Below, piece by piece: positions 8,876-18,209 of a stretch of DNA of 43,791 bases. The stretch is from Bacteroidota bacterium (lineage in GTDB: Bacteria; Bacteroidota; Bacteroidia; Cytophagales; Cyclobacteriaceae): positions 1 to 43,791 of the forward strand of contig JAFDYY010000029.1 of assembly GCA_018267195.1 (NCBI GenBank), written 5' to 3'. The position numbers were made by a program, and so were the translations under genes. Each line of letters starts with the position of its first letter. Position 1 is the first letter of the stretch. Below the pieces are notes generated by a model. The model was not told the DNA's origin. It ran no database searches and saw only the letters and a program-made list of their open reading frames with translations.

Positions 8876-9616
8876 ATGACTCTCGAAATAGTTGTTTATA
8901 ACATTGAGTCTGCACTTCAGGCACAGGAAGGAAAAGCCGATCGCATAGAACTGTGCGATAACCCCGCAGAAGGGGGAACCACACCTTCTTACGGAACCAT
9001 CGAAACCGTCCGGCAAAACCTGAGCATTGACGTGTATGTGATGATCCGCCCGCGCGGGGGAGATTTTCATTATTCCAGCTATGAATTTCATAGCATGAAA
9101 CGCGACATTGACCAATGCCAAAAGTTGAGTGCCGATGGCGTAGTGTTGGGTATCTTAACACCCGATGGGCGGATTGACAAAAAGAGATGCCGGGAACTAA
9201 TTGACCGTGCGCGGCCACTGAAAGTTACGTGTCACCGTGCTTTTGATATGGCTCGCGATCCGTTCGAAGCTCTGGAAGATTGCATTGAGGTTGGGTTCGA
9301 CCGTATCCTGACAGCCGGCCAGCAAGCCCAAGCCGTAAAAGGTGTTGACCTGATTGCCCAATTAATTAAAAAAGCAAACGGGCGAATTGCCATCATGCCC
9401 GGATCGGGTGTAAATGAAACCACTGTAGAAGAGATTGTAAAAAAAACCGGAACAAAAGAAATTCACTTTTCAGCCACCCGGTTCCGCGAAAGCGAAATGT
9501 CTTTCCGCAACCCCGCCATTGCCGGCATGGGCGATGACGAAGGCAGTGAATTTAAACTGCGAACCGTTGACCCCGAGCGGATAAAAAGAATGAGACAACT
9601 GGCCGAAAGAATTTAA
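8876..9616 (+). CDS. cutC: CutC family protein (copper homeostasis)
   Basis: A 246-residue TIM-barrel protein of the CutC family. Recognisable blocks are the start strand LEIVVYNIESALQAQ, the RIELCDNPAEGG loop, VMIRPRGGDF, CHRAFDMA and MPGSGVNE. The family is linked to copper tolerance in some bacteria, but its biochemical role is unsettled. There is no signal peptide, so unlike its three operon partners it should stay in the cytoplasm. Gaps to the neighbours are 2 and 11 bp, which implies co-transcription. The copper link does not fit the rest of the operon in any obvious way. Confidence 0.93.
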   Translation: MTLEIVVYNIESALQAQEGKADRIELCDNPAEGGTTPSYGTIETVRQNLSIDVYVMIRPRGGDFHYSSYEFHSMKRDIDQCQKLSADGVVLGILTPDGRIDKKRCRELIDRARPLKVTCHRAFDMARDPFEALEDCIEVGFDRILTAGQQAQAVKGVDLIAQLIKKANGRIAIMPGSGVNETTVEEIVKKTGTKEIHFSATRFRESEMSFRNPAIAGMGDDEGSEFKLRTVDPERIKRMRQLAERI

Positions 9617-9627
9617 ATATACTACCT

Positions 9628-11667
9628 ATGAAGACCCTGATCCTAGCCGGACTTATTTTGTGTTCCCTTCCTCTTTATGCTCAACCTTGGGCATCAACGG
9701 TTCAAGTCCCTCCAAGTGAACAAATCAATTCATTTTATCAAACCAATCAGCCTCCGCTTACAGCCCAGCACCTGGTGAAGTTGCCCGTAGGTGCTGTGAA
9801 ACCTTACGGATGGCTAAAAAAAAATCTTGAGTTAGAGCGCGATGGGTTGGCCGGGCACTTAGACAAAATTAGTGCGTGGCTTACTAAAAAAAATAATGCC
9901 TGGCTCAGTCAGGATGGCAAAGGCGATTGGGGCTGGGAAGAATTACCTTACTGGCTAAAAGGCTATGCCAACATAGGCTATGTAATCAACGATAAAAAAA
10001 TGATTGATGAAGCAATGGTATGGATCAACGGAACACTGAACAGCCAACGACCAGATGGGGATTTTGGACCTTTCGTTATCCGAAACACAACCGGCAAGCG
10101 CGATCTGTGGGCACAAATGCTAATGCTCTTTGTGCTGCAATCTTATTATGAGTACAGCCATGATACCCGCGTAATCAACCACCTCACCCGGTACTTTCAA
10201 TGGCAACTCTCCATTCCTGAAAATGATTTTCTAACTGATTACTGGGAAAACAGCCGCGGGGGAGATAATCTGTATAGCGTGTATTGGCTTTACAACATTA
10301 CCCAAGAAAAATGGTTACTGACATTGGCTGAAAAAATTCATCGCAACACCGCCAACTGGAAATTAAAAAACTGGCTGCCCAACTGGCACAATGTTAACAT
10401 CGCACAGTGCTTTCGTGAACCTGCTGTTTTTTATCAGCAAAGTCATGATATTACCGACTTGCAAGCTAGCTACAATAACCATCTATATATTCGCGAGCAA
10501 TACGGACAAGTGCCGGGTGGTATGTGGGGCGGAGATGAAAACTCAAGAAAGGGTTATACTGACCCTCGTCAGGCTATTGAAACCTGCGGCATGGTAGAAC
10601 AAATGACATCCGATGAAATTATGATGCGCATTACAGGCGATACTTTCTGGGCAGAAAATTGCGAAGATGTTGCTTTTAATACTTTCCCTGCAGCCTTCAT
10701 GCCCGACTACAAATCTTTACGTTACCTCACAGCCCCCAATATGGTAATTAGCGATAGCAAAAACCATCATCCGGGCATCGACAATGCCGGTCCGCATCTT
10801 AACATGAACCCCTTCAGCAGCCGATGTTGTCAGCATAACCACACAGGCGGGTGGATTTATTATACCGAAAACCTATGGATGGCTACCTCCGATAATGGCC
10901 TGGCAGCAGTATTGTATGCAGACAGTGAGGTAAAAGCAAAAGTGGCCGGAGGAGATATTGTTTCAATCCGCGAGCAAACACATTATCCGTTTGAGGAAAC
11001 GATAACCTTAAAATTAACTTTAAGCCGGGATATCCGCTTTCCTCTTTATCTGCGCCTACCCAGCTGGTGCGATAACGCCCAAATAAAAGTAAACCAAGAA
11101 GTGGTAACTCAGCCTGGAATGGCCGGACAATATGTAAGATTAATTCGTAACTGGAAACACAATGACTTGATAAGCATAGAATTTCCTATGAAAATCAAAA
11201 TAAACGTGTGGACTAAAAATAAAAACAGTGTGAGTATAAATCGTGGACCCCTTACCTATTCTTTAAAAATACAAGAAAATTATACACCAATAGACAGTAA
11301 ACAAACAGCTCAATACGATTCTAAGTGGCAGGAAAATTCAGATCCTACTCAATGGCCTTCGTATGAAATTCACCCCGCCAGCATTTGGAACTATGGGTTA
11401 TCGGGAAATCTCAATGAATTAGAAAAAACATTTGAAGTGGTGAAGAAACCCTGGCCACAAGACGATTTCCCATTTACACTATCGTCCGTTCCTCTGGCAA
11501 TAAAAACCAAAGGAAAAAAAATCCCTTCTTGGGGCATAGATCAATATGGATTATGTGGTGAACTCCCCCTTAGCCCCATACATAGCAACGAACTTGAAGA
11601 AGAAATAATATTGGTGCCCATGGGCGCAGCACGTTTACGTATTTCGGCTTTTCCAGTAACAAAATAA
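9628..11667 (+). CDS. GH127-type glycoside hydrolase (beta-L-arabinofuranosidase-like, DUF1680)
   Basis: A 679-residue exported enzyme with a signal peptide at 1-18 (MKTLILAGLILCSLPLYA). It has an (alpha/alpha)6-barrel pattern and a C-terminal beta-sandwich region. The zinc-thiolate site that defines the GH127 retaining mechanism is intact: Glu318 and Cys320 in AIETCGM, and Cys400-Cys401 in SSRCCQHN. The second Cys pair includes the expected nucleophile Cys400. Glu304 in GGDENSR may be the acid/base residue. The spacing agrees with the Bifidobacterium HypBA1 enzyme, which removes beta-L-arabinofuranose from hydroxyproline-linked arabinan. GH146 or another GH127-like specificity cannot be excluded. 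It is the last gene of the operon; a tRNA-Ala with its own promoter follows. Confidence 0.88.
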   Translation: MKTLILAGLILCSLPLYAQPWASTVQVPPSEQINSFYQTNQPPLTAQHLVKLPVGAVKPYGWLKKNLELERDGLAGHLDKISAWLTKKNNAWLSQDGKGDWGWEELPYWLKGYANIGYVINDKKMIDEAMVWINGTLNSQRPDGDFGPFVIRNTTGKRDLWAQMLMLFVLQSYYEYSHDTRVINHLTRYFQWQLSIPENDFLTDYWENSRGGDNLYSVYWLYNITQEKWLLTLAEKIHRNTANWKLKNWLPNWHNVNIAQCFREPAVFYQQSHDITDLQASYNNHLYIREQYGQVPGGMWGGDENSRKGYTDPRQAIETCGMVEQMTSDEIMMRITGDTFWAENCEDVAFNTFPAAFMPDYKSLRYLTAPNMVISDSKNHHPGIDNAGPHLNMNPFSSRCCQHNHTGGWIYYTENLWMATSDNGLAAVLYADSEVKAKVAGGDIVSIREQTHYPFEETITLKLTLSRDIRFPLYLRLPSWCDNAQIKVNQEVVTQPGMAGQYVRLIRNWKHNDLISIEFPMKIKINVWTKNKNSVSINRGPLTYSLKIQENYTPIDSKQTAQYDSKWQENSDPTQWPSYEIHPASIWNYGLSGNLNELEKTFEVVKKPWPQDDFPFTLSSVPLAIKTKGKKIPSWGIDQYGLCGELPLSPIHSNELEEEIILVPMGAARLRISAFPVTK

Positions 11668-11694
11668 AAGAGGCTATAACCCGATGGCAAATAG

Positions 11695-11724
11695 TTGGTC
11701 ACTACAAAATTTAAAATATATTTG
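11695..11724 (+). promoter_or_regulatory. Bacteroidota-type promoter of tRNA-Ala
   Basis: TTG at 11695-11697 is followed after exactly 19 bp by TATATTTG at 11717-11724, an exact match to the -33/-7 promoter form of Bacteroidota. The tRNA begins 12 bp downstream, so a transcript would carry a leader of only a few bases. Confidence 0.8.
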
Positions 11725-11736
11725 CACCCGCTAAGC

Positions 11737-11810
11737 GGGGGATTAGCTCAGCTGGCTAGAGCGCTTCCATGGCATGGAAGAGGTCATCGGTTCGAATCCG
11801 ATATTCTCCA
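11737..11810 (+). tRNA. tRNA-Ala(GGC)
   Basis: A complete cloverleaf can be drawn. The acceptor stem GGGGGAT pairs with ATTCTCC, including the G3-U70 wobble pair that marks alanine tRNAs. The D stem is GCTC/GAGC. The anticodon stem CTTCC/GGAAG encloses the loop ATGGCAT with anticodon GGC (reads GCC/GCU). The T stem ATCGG/CCGAT encloses TTCGAAT. The discriminator base is A at 11810. The 3' CCA is not encoded, which is normal in this phylum. Confidence 0.97.
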
Positions 11811-11812
11811 CA

Positions 11813-11840
11813 AAAAAGTCCGGCATCGTCCGGACTTTTT
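11813..11840. terminator. Terminator between tRNA-Ala and the CoA transferase
   Basis: An 11-bp stem (AAAAAGTCCGG / CCGGACTTTTT) encloses the loop CATCGT and is followed by more T residues. The A-run on the other side means it could also stop transcription of the converging CoA-transferase gene. Confidence 0.85.
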
Positions 11841-11916
11841 AATTTTTTATAGTATCCTAAGGCCTCAACCAATTTCCTAAACGGGATCAGTTTTCCAGGC
11901 ATGGGAGTAAACCAGC

Positions 11917-13032
11917 TTACAGGCTATCCATAATTTCTTGCGTATGTTCGCCCAAATGAGGGGGCGGAAGTAAATCCGTTTTGCTTTGTAAGTGGTAAGT
12001 TGTTTTGGCTACAAAATTTTTTACACCAATAATTTGATCGGCTTGCAGTTGTATTTCCAAAGCCTGCGGAAGGGCAAACACTTCTTTCAGGTTTTGGATA
12101 AAGCCGGCCGGAATTTTTTTAGCATGAAGTTGCCCTATCAGCCAGGTAGAATTCTGTTGGCCTATAGCCTGAGTAAGAATTTGATTCAACTCGCTGCGGT
12201 TAGCCACCCTGTTTGGGTTTGTTAAAAAATAAGGCGGTAGTTCTAACAAAAGAATTTTCAGTAATTCTTCAAACTGTTTGTCGCTGCCTACAGCCAATAA
12301 AATACGTTTACCGTCTTGAGTTAAAAACGAATCGCCATAGGGAGCAATATTGGGATGAGCCGAGCCTTGCCGGGAAGGCAATTTTTTTCCCACGAGCCAA
12401 TTTGTAGCCTGGTTAGCCAACGAAGAAATAGCTGCCTGCAATAAACTCACTTCTACCAAGCATCCGCTTCCGGTACGTTCGCGGTTAAGTAAGGCCAATA
12501 ATAAACCTTCTTTTAAATGGTGAGCTGCCAGCACGTCAATCAGTGCCACGGGCATTTTAATTGGCATGCCCTCTTTTTCTCCGTTCAAATCCATAAAACC
12601 CGATTCGGCCTGAATTACTGCGTCATACCCAACCCGGGCATCGTCCGATCCATATCCGGTAATCTGCCCATAGATTAACCGGGGGTTTATTTTTTTTAAC
12701 GAGGCATAATCCACTCCCAGTTTTTGGGCATCGCCCGGTTTGTAGCTGGCAATCACTACATCCGATTTCATTGCCAGTTTTTTAACAATTTCCAAATCAC
12801 CCCTCAGTGTTAAATTAAGTGCTACCGATTTTTTTCCCCAGTTGCAAGAACAGAAGTAGGAGGAGCGATCATCGGTAGGTTCGCCCGGTATTTTCCAACT
12901 GCGCGTTACATCTCCATGGGTTTGAGGGTTTTCAATCTTAATTACTTCCGCCCCCAACTCAGCAAAAAATTGCCCTACGCTGGGGCCGGCCAGCACCGAG
13001 GCCAACTCTAAAACGCGTAATCCGGTAAACAT
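11917..13032 (-). CDS. CaiB/BaiF-type family III CoA transferase
   Basis: The enzyme should transfer CoA between an acyl-CoA and a free acid through an aspartyl-anhydride intermediate. The start is taken at the Met beginning MFTGLRVLELASVLAGPSVG (CAT at 13030-13032), giving 371 residues. That is the normal N terminus of the family. A longer frame to 13146 would overlap the divergent TlpA-like gene and adds a sequence unlike the family. The nucleotide-binding region AELGAEVIKIENP, the HPNIAPYG block and the probable catalytic Asp in GYDAVIQAESG are visible. The substrate cannot be told: formyl-, carnitine-, succinyl- and bile-acid-CoA transferases share these features. No pathway genes are adjacent. 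Confidence 0.9.
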   Translation of the reverse strand: MFTGLRVLELASVLAGPSVGQFFAELGAEVIKIENPQTHGDVTRSWKIPGEPTDDRSSYFCSCNWGKKSVALNLTLRGDLEIVKKLAMKSDVVIASYKPGDAQKLGVDYASLKKINPRLIYGQITGYGSDDARVGYDAVIQAESGFMDLNGEKEGMPIKMPVALIDVLAAHHLKEGLLLALLNRERTGSGCLVEVSLLQAAISSLANQATNWLVGKKLPSRQGSAHPNIAPYGDSFLTQDGKRILLAVGSDKQFEELLKILLLELPPYFLTNPNRVANRSELNQILTQAIGQQNSTWLIGQLHAKKIPAGFIQNLKEVFALPQALEIQLQADQIIGVKNFVAKTTYHLQSKTDLLPPPHLGEHTQEIMDSL

Positions 13033-13072
13033 TTTTTTATCTTGCAACGTAATATCCTGAAACTTAAAAGTA

Positions 13073-14281
13073 ATGCGAATTTTATTCTTCTTCATCGTTA
13101 GTTGTTCTTTTTTGCCGGGCTGCGCTGCCGAACTGAAACCTGGCACTTGGCGCGGGGTAATTGATTGCCAAGGCCATGATCTGCCCTTTACCTTTGACGT
13201 GGTAAAGAAAGACGGGCGGATTTTAGTGTATCTGAAAAACGGAACCGAAAAAATAGAACTGGATGAAGTCTCCGTGTTTGGCGACTCGGTCAGTATGGTG
13301 CTTCACGTTTTTGATGCCGAACTAAGAGCTAAAATTAATGGCGACCAACTCAACGGAACATTTGTAAAAAACTATGCGCCCCATGCCAACCAGTCTTTCC
13401 GGGCTACTTTCGGAGAAAATTACCGGTTCGTAAAAAATTCAATTGAAAAAGAAATTGATTATACAGGAAAATACCAAGTTGAATTTATAACCGGAAAAGG
13501 GAAAAAAAATCCGGCCGTGGGGTTGTTTACACAAACCGGCAACCATGTTACCGGAAGTTTTCTAACCCCTACAGGCGATTATCGCTTTCTGGAGGGAAAC
13601 GTGGTAGATGGCCAACTGCTTCTCAGCACTTTTGATGGCAACCACGCCTATGTTTTTGAGCTTACGCTAACGGGCGACTCGCTAAAAGGAAATTATTATG
13701 CCGGCAAGCTCACCCACGAAACCGTAAAAGGAAAAAAAAATGCATCGGCTCAATTGCCTAATCCCGAATCGCTTACCTATCTGAAACCGGGGTTTGATAA
13801 AATTGATTTTCACTTCTCTGACCTGAACAAAAAAATCGTTAGTCCTTCCGATGAAAAATACAAAAACAAAGTATTGATCCTACAGATTCTCGGCACCTGG
13901 TGCCCCAATTGCCTTGACGAAACTCATTTTTTAGTACCCTGGTATAATGCCAACCATCAACGCGGAGTGGAAATTATCGGGTTAGCTTACGAACGCAAAG
14001 ACGACTTTGCCTATGCCAGCGAACGGGTAAAAAAAATGAAAGAGAAATTAAAAATACCGTATGAACTGGTCATTGCCGGAACCGATAATACCGAAAAGGC
14101 ATCTCAATCGCTGCCCATGCTAAACAGGATTATCGGCTTCCCCACTACTATTATTATTGGCAAAGACGGAAAAGTGAAAAACATCCATACCGGCTTTGAA
14201 GGCCCCGGCACAGGAATTTATTTCGAGCAGTATAAAGAAAGATTTAACCAGATCATTAATGAATTGCTGGCTGAAAAATAA
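13073..14281 (+). CDS. TlpA-like thioredoxin-fold lipoprotein
   Basis: A 402-residue protein with a lipoprotein signal peptide ending in LPGC (Cys17), so it is probably anchored to a periplasm-facing membrane. Residues 20-230 are beta-rich and unrecognised, resembling the N-terminal domains (DUF4369-like in layout) often fused to TlpA in Bacteroidota. From about 240 a thioredoxin-like domain follows, with the redox pair Cys277-Cys280 in GTWCPNC and the cis-Pro loop GFPTT near 354. It should act as a periplasmic thiol-disulfide reductant, for example in cytochrome c maturation or oxidative-stress repair, but the partner is unknown. The 40-bp gap to the divergent CoA-transferase start must hold both promoters. 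Confidence 0.9.
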   Translation: MRILFFFIVSCSFLPGCAAELKPGTWRGVIDCQGHDLPFTFDVVKKDGRILVYLKNGTEKIELDEVSVFGDSVSMVLHVFDAELRAKINGDQLNGTFVKNYAPHANQSFRATFGENYRFVKNSIEKEIDYTGKYQVEFITGKGKKNPAVGLFTQTGNHVTGSFLTPTGDYRFLEGNVVDGQLLLSTFDGNHAYVFELTLTGDSLKGNYYAGKLTHETVKGKKNASAQLPNPESLTYLKPGFDKIDFHFSDLNKKIVSPSDEKYKNKVLILQILGTWCPNCLDETHFLVPWYNANHQRGVEIIGLAYERKDDFAYASERVKKMKEKLKIPYELVIAGTDNTEKASQSLPMLNRIIGFPTTIIIGKDGKVKNIHTGFEGPGTGIYFEQYKERFNQIINELLAEK

Positions 14282-14362
14282 AATTGAACAACATCAATTG
14301 ACCCAGTCATTGAACTTTAATAGCTGAAAAATCATTACGCCATTAACCAGATTAGCAGAACC

Positions 14363-15535
14363 ATGAAACGCGTAGTTGTTGGTCTTTCAGGAGGGGTAGA
14401 TTCCAGCGTAGCCGCTTATTTACTAAAAGAACAAGGCTATGAAGTAATCGGTATGTTCATGAAAAACTGGCATGACGACTCCGTTACCCTTAGCAACGAA
14501 TGCCCATGGCTTGACGACAGCAACGATGCCATGATTGTAGCCCAGCACCTCGGCATCCCCTTTCAAACCATAGACCTGAGCCAAGAATACAAAGAGCGGA
14601 TTGTAGATTATATGTTTGCCGAATACCGGGCCGGCCGCACCCCCAATCCCGATGTGCTTTGCAACCGGGAAATCAAGTTCGATATTTTTCTGAAGGCCGC
14701 CCTGAAATTGGGAGCCGATTTTGTAGCTACCGGGCACTATGCCCGAAAAGCAGAGATCGAAGTAAATGGGAAAAAAATCTATCGTTTGCTGGCCGGCAAA
14801 GATCCCAACAAAGATCAAAGCTATTTTTTATGCCAGCTTACCCAGGCGCAACTTTCTAAAGCCCTGTTTCCGGTAGGCGAATTGCTGAAACCAGACGTGC
14901 GTACTTTGGCCAAAAAAGCCGGACTGGCCACGGCCGAAAAAAAAGATTCGCAGGGGCTGTGCTTCATCGGTAAAGTACACCTGCCCGATTTTTTGCAACA
15001 ACAGTTAGAACCCAAAAAAGGGAACGTAATAGAAGTACCTGCTTCATCAGTCATTTTCAAAAATGATCTTAAAGCCAATGATTTAACCGGGCTTTCACAA
15101 GCTTATTTGTTTTCAGCCGAGGCAGGCGAAGTAGTGGGCGAGCACAACGGGGCGCATTTTTATACCATCGGCCAGCGCAGGGGGCTGAACCTGGGCGGGT
15201 TTGAAAAACCTTTGTTCGTCATTGGCACCGACACCGAAAAAAATATTATTTACACCGGCATGGGCGAAGATCATCCGGGGCTTTACCGAAAAGGGTTGTT
15301 CATTCCTTCACCCGATGTGCACTGGGTGCGGCCCGATTTAAAAATGAAGACAGGCGAAATTCAAAATTATTTGGCCCGCATCCGCTACCGCCAGCCGCTC
15401 GAAGAATGTACGCTGCACCAAAAAGAAAACGGCCTTTATATTATTTTCAACCGGCCACAACGCGGGATAACTCCCGGCCAATTTGCCGCCTGGTACACCG
15501 GAGAAGAGCTGGTCGGCTCGGGCATCATCTACTGA
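14363..15535 (+). CDS. mnmA: tRNA-specific 2-thiouridylase MnmA
   Basis: MnmA thiolates U34 of tRNA-Lys, -Glu and -Gln, using ATP and a persulfide relay. The 390-residue product starts with the PP-loop GLSGGVDSS (7-15). The catalytic Cys pair is Cys100 in [12 protein letters not shown] and Cys200 in [11 protein letters not shown], both in their conserved contexts. The C-terminal beta-barrel includes YTIGQRRGL and the end block [13 protein letters not shown]. Length is slightly above the E. coli enzyme (about 370). It appears monocistronic; the next gene has a strong promoter of its own 22 bp after the stop. Confidence 0.97.
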   Translation: MKRVVVGLSGGVDSSVAAYLLKEQGYEVIGMFMKNWHDDSVTLSNECPWLDDSNDAMIVAQHLGIPFQTIDLSQEYKERIVDYMFAEYRAGRTPNPDVLCNREIKFDIFLKAALKLGADFVATGHYARKAEIEVNGKKIYRLLAGKDPNKDQSYFLCQLTQAQLSKALFPVGELLKPDVRTLAKKAGLATAEKKDSQGLCFIGKVHLPDFLQQQLEPKKGNVIEVPASSVIFKNDLKANDLTGLSQAYLFSAEAGEVVGEHNGAHFYTIGQRRGLNLGGFEKPLFVIGTDTEKNIIYTGMGEDHPGLYRKGLFIPSPDVHWVRPDLKMKTGEIQNYLARIRYRQPLEECTLHQKENGLYIIFNRPQRGITPGQFAAWYTGEELVGSGIIY

Positions 15536-15556
15536 TAATTTTCATGCAAAAGTCAT

Positions 15557-15587
15557 TTTGTGGCACGCACTCCCTTCTCTATCTTTG
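15557..15587 (+). promoter_or_regulatory. Strong Bacteroidota-type promoter of the DUF5686 gene
   Basis: TTTG at 15557-15560, then exactly 19 bp, then TATCTTTG at 15580-15587: a textbook -33/-7 pair for the Bacteroidota housekeeping sigma factor. The ATG lies at 15642, leaving a leader of about 48 nt. The promoter begins only 21 bp past the mnmA stop. Confidence 0.8.
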
Positions 15588-15641
15588 GGCATTAATCCGG
15601 CTTTAACGATTTTTTTGTATCAGAGAAAAAGAATACCGCGA

Positions 15642-18149
15642 ATGAAGCTCGTTAAAAACGGATCTCTCATCCTCTTCCTATTACACTTGCTTTTCCCGGG
15701 CAATTTGTTTGCTCAAGAAACCGAAGTGCGGGGCAAAATAACCGATGCCATCTCGGGCGACCCCATCCCTTTTGCCAATGTCTTATTTAAAGGAACTACC
15801 CTAGGTGTAACTTCCGATTTTGATGGAAATTTTTTATTGAAAGCCGTGGTGCAAACCGACTCGATTACAGTTACTTCTGTAGGCTATAAACCCAAAACCA
15901 AAGCGGTGAAGCCGGGAAAGCAAATAATTAATTTTCAGTTGGAGGAGGCCGTTACTGGATTAAAAGAATTGGTGATCGCTTCCGGAGAAAATCCGGCTTT
16001 CGGGATTTTACGAAAAATAGTGAACCACAAAAATCGCAACGACAAACGAAGCCTCCATGCTTATGAATATGAGTCGTACACCAAAACAGAAATAGATGTA
16101 AACCGGATTTCTGAAAAACTGCGGCAGAAAAAAACGATGAAAAAAATTGCACAGGTTTTAGACAGTATCGACCGTGTGGTAGGCGAAGACGGCAAGCCTG
16201 TGCTGCCCTTATCGGTTTCGGAAGCTACGTCAAAATTTTATTATCGGAGCAACCCGTCTGTTAAAACTGAGCATATTTTAAATACTCGTTTTAGCGGAGT
16301 TGGTTTTGCCAGCGGGAGCGCAGTAACCCAATTGGTAGGGGCCTCTTTTCAGGAATACAATTTTTATCAAAACTGGCTCGATATTCTGGGTAAAAATTTT
16401 GTATCGCCCATAGCCGACAGTTGGCGGTTTTACTATGATTATGATTTAACCGACAGCGTTTACGTGGGAAATGATTTTTGCTACCGGTTAGATTTTTTTC
16501 CGATCAGCCCGGCCGAATTGGCTTTCTCCGGCACCATGTGGATACGGAAAGAAGATTATGCCCTGCGGCAAATTGATGCTTCGGTAAGTAAGCGGGCCAA
16601 CATCAATTTTATTGATAAAATTCAGATTCAGCAGGAGCTCATGCCTACCCCGGCAGGACCATGGCTGCCCAGAAAAAGCCGGGTACTTATCAATGTAAGC
16701 GAGTTGAGTAAAAACTCGGCCGGCCTGTTAGCCAAATTTTACTCCAGCAACAAAAACCCGGTTATCAACCAACCCCACGAAAATTCATTTTACGATAAAC
16801 GGGTAAACGTAGCCGAAGATGCCGCGCAAGATCAAAATGAAAAACTTTGGGACAGCCTGCGGCACGAGCCATTGAGCGCTTCCGAAAAGAATGTGTACCG
16901 CATGATTGATACCCTGAAAAACATCCCGATCGTAAGAACCTATATAGATGTTATTAAAGTAGTGGTACAGGGTTATTATAATTTTGGGGAAGTAGAGGTA
17001 GGGCCTTATGCTGCTGCCGTAGCCTCTAATACCGTAGAAGGCACGCGTATGCAATTAGGATTCAGAACGAATTCTCACTTCAGCCGAAAAATGGTGTACA
17101 CCGGATCGGTGGCATACGGATTTACCGATATGCGCACCAAATTTTCATTAGGCATAAGACGCATATTGTCGCGCCAGCACTGGACCACCGTAGGCATTCG
17201 CTACTCGCGCGATATTCTCCGGCTGGGGTTAGACTTGGAATCTATTGGCAACAATCCCATTTTCGTAGCGGCCAGCCATTGGGGAAGATTTACCCGCGCC
17301 TACTATTACGATGAGTTTTCCGTTTATGGAAGGCGGGAGTTTATACGGGGATTATCGGGGCGGGCTTCATTCCGGCACTGGTCGTTTGTGCCTACTTATA
17401 ATTTCGGTTTCCCTTCAGACCCGGATAACAGCCATGCTGCTATTCTAAATCAATTTAAAAGTGCCGAAGGATTAGTAGAAGTTCGCTATGCACGAACCGA
17501 AACCTATTTTCAGGGCGGCAATGAGCGGGTAAATGTGGGCAATGGCACATGGCCGGCCATTACGCTGCGATATACGCGCGGCTTTAAAGGTATTGCCGGC
17601 AGCGATTTTGCATACGACAAACTGCGGTTAAATATTGATCAGCGCATCAAGATGGGTGTATTGGGGAATGGGTTTTTAACGCTTACCAGCGAGCATGTCT
17701 TTAATCAATTGCCCTACCCGTTGCTTACCGTACATCTCGGCAACCAAGCCCCTACCTATACACCCTTTACTTTCAACTTGATGAACTTCGGTGAGTTTGT
17801 AAGCGATCAATCTGTATCCATGCACTACCGTCAATATTTTGAAGGCCTACTGTTAAACCGTGTGCCGTTGCTAAACCGAATGAAGTGGCGGCTGGTAGGA
17901 ACGGCTAACATGATCTATGGATCGCTGCGAAATTCTAATCGGCTGCTGATTTCTGAAACAACCCCTAACGGCAATCCGGCTTTGCACACCGGATATTTTA
18001 GCGGCAACATTCCTTACTTAGAAATGGGCTATGGCGTAGAAAATATTTTTAGTTTTTTGCGCATTGATTTCGTGCACCGGCTCACGTACCTGCAAAACCC
18101 CGATGCCAGAAAGTTTGGCGTGTTACTCACGGCTCAATTCAGGCTTTAA
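15642..18149 (+). CDS. DUF5686 outer-membrane protein with CarboxypepD_reg-like N-terminal domain
   Basis: The ATG at 15642 gives an 835-residue protein with a signal peptide at 1-25 (ending GNLFAQ). An earlier in-frame ATG at 15483 lies inside mnmA, upstream of the promoter, and is rejected. Residues 26-110 form a carboxypeptidase-regulatory-like beta-sandwich (VRGKITDAISGDPIPFANV, then DFDGNFLL), as found at the front of many Bacteroidota TonB-dependent receptors. The rest matches the DUF5686 pattern: a soluble middle part, then many alternating aromatic strands ending in LLTAQFRL, consistent with an outer-membrane beta-barrel. No TonB plug domain is visible. The function of the family is not known. 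Confidence 0.87.
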   Translation: MKLVKNGSLILFLLHLLFPGNLFAQETEVRGKITDAISGDPIPFANVLFKGTTLGVTSDFDGNFLLKAVVQTDSITVTSVGYKPKTKAVKPGKQIINFQLEEAVTGLKELVIASGENPAFGILRKIVNHKNRNDKRSLHAYEYESYTKTEIDVNRISEKLRQKKTMKKIAQVLDSIDRVVGEDGKPVLPLSVSEATSKFYYRSNPSVKTEHILNTRFSGVGFASGSAVTQLVGASFQEYNFYQNWLDILGKNFVSPIADSWRFYYDYDLTDSVYVGNDFCYRLDFFPISPAELAFSGTMWIRKEDYALRQIDASVSKRANINFIDKIQIQQELMPTPAGPWLPRKSRVLINVSELSKNSAGLLAKFYSSNKNPVINQPHENSFYDKRVNVAEDAAQDQNEKLWDSLRHEPLSASEKNVYRMIDTLKNIPIVRTYIDVIKVVVQGYYNFGEVEVGPYAAAVASNTVEGTRMQLGFRTNSHFSRKMVYTGSVAYGFTDMRTKFSLGIRRILSRQHWTTVGIRYSRDILRLGLDLESIGNNPIFVAASHWGRFTRAYYYDEFSVYGRREFIRGLSGRASFRHWSFVPTYNFGFPSDPDNSHAAILNQFKSAEGLVEVRYARTETYFQGGNERVNVGNGTWPAITLRYTRGFKGIAGSDFAYDKLRLNIDQRIKMGVLGNGFLTLTSEHVFNQLPYPLLTVHLGNQAPTYTPFTFNLMNFGEFVSDQSVSMHYRQYFEGLLLNRVPLLNRMKWRLVGTANMIYGSLRNSNRLLISETTPNGNPALHTGYFSGNIPYLEMGYGVENIFSFLRIDFVHRLTYLQNPDARKFGVLLTAQFRL

Positions 18150-18152
18150 CAA

Positions 18153-18190
18153 CCAATGTTGTGAACCACTGACCCCCAGTATAACATTGG
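18153..18190. repeat. Inverted repeat between the DUF5686 and ABM-domain genes
   Basis: CCAATGTT at 18153-18160 and AACATTGG at 18183-18190 are exact inverted copies. The stem can be extended by three pairs with G-U wobbles, leaving a 16-nt loop. No T-run follows. It may be a weak terminator or an mRNA end structure. Confidence 0.4.
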
Positions 18191-18209
18191 ACTGACTAAA
18201 AATACAAAT

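Noticed and set aside
11695..11880. 61-codon plus-strand frame across the tRNA-Ala gene
   Set aside because: It is a translation of the tRNA itself (the familiar LAQLARALPWHGRGHRFES pattern) and has no independent support.
13033..13146. Longer N terminus for the CoA transferase
   Set aside because: It overlaps the divergent TlpA-like gene and is unlike the family; the Met at 13032 gives the standard start.
15483..15641. Longer N terminus for the DUF5686 protein
   Set aside because: It would overlap mnmA, start upstream of a strong promoter and precede the signal peptide by 53 residues.
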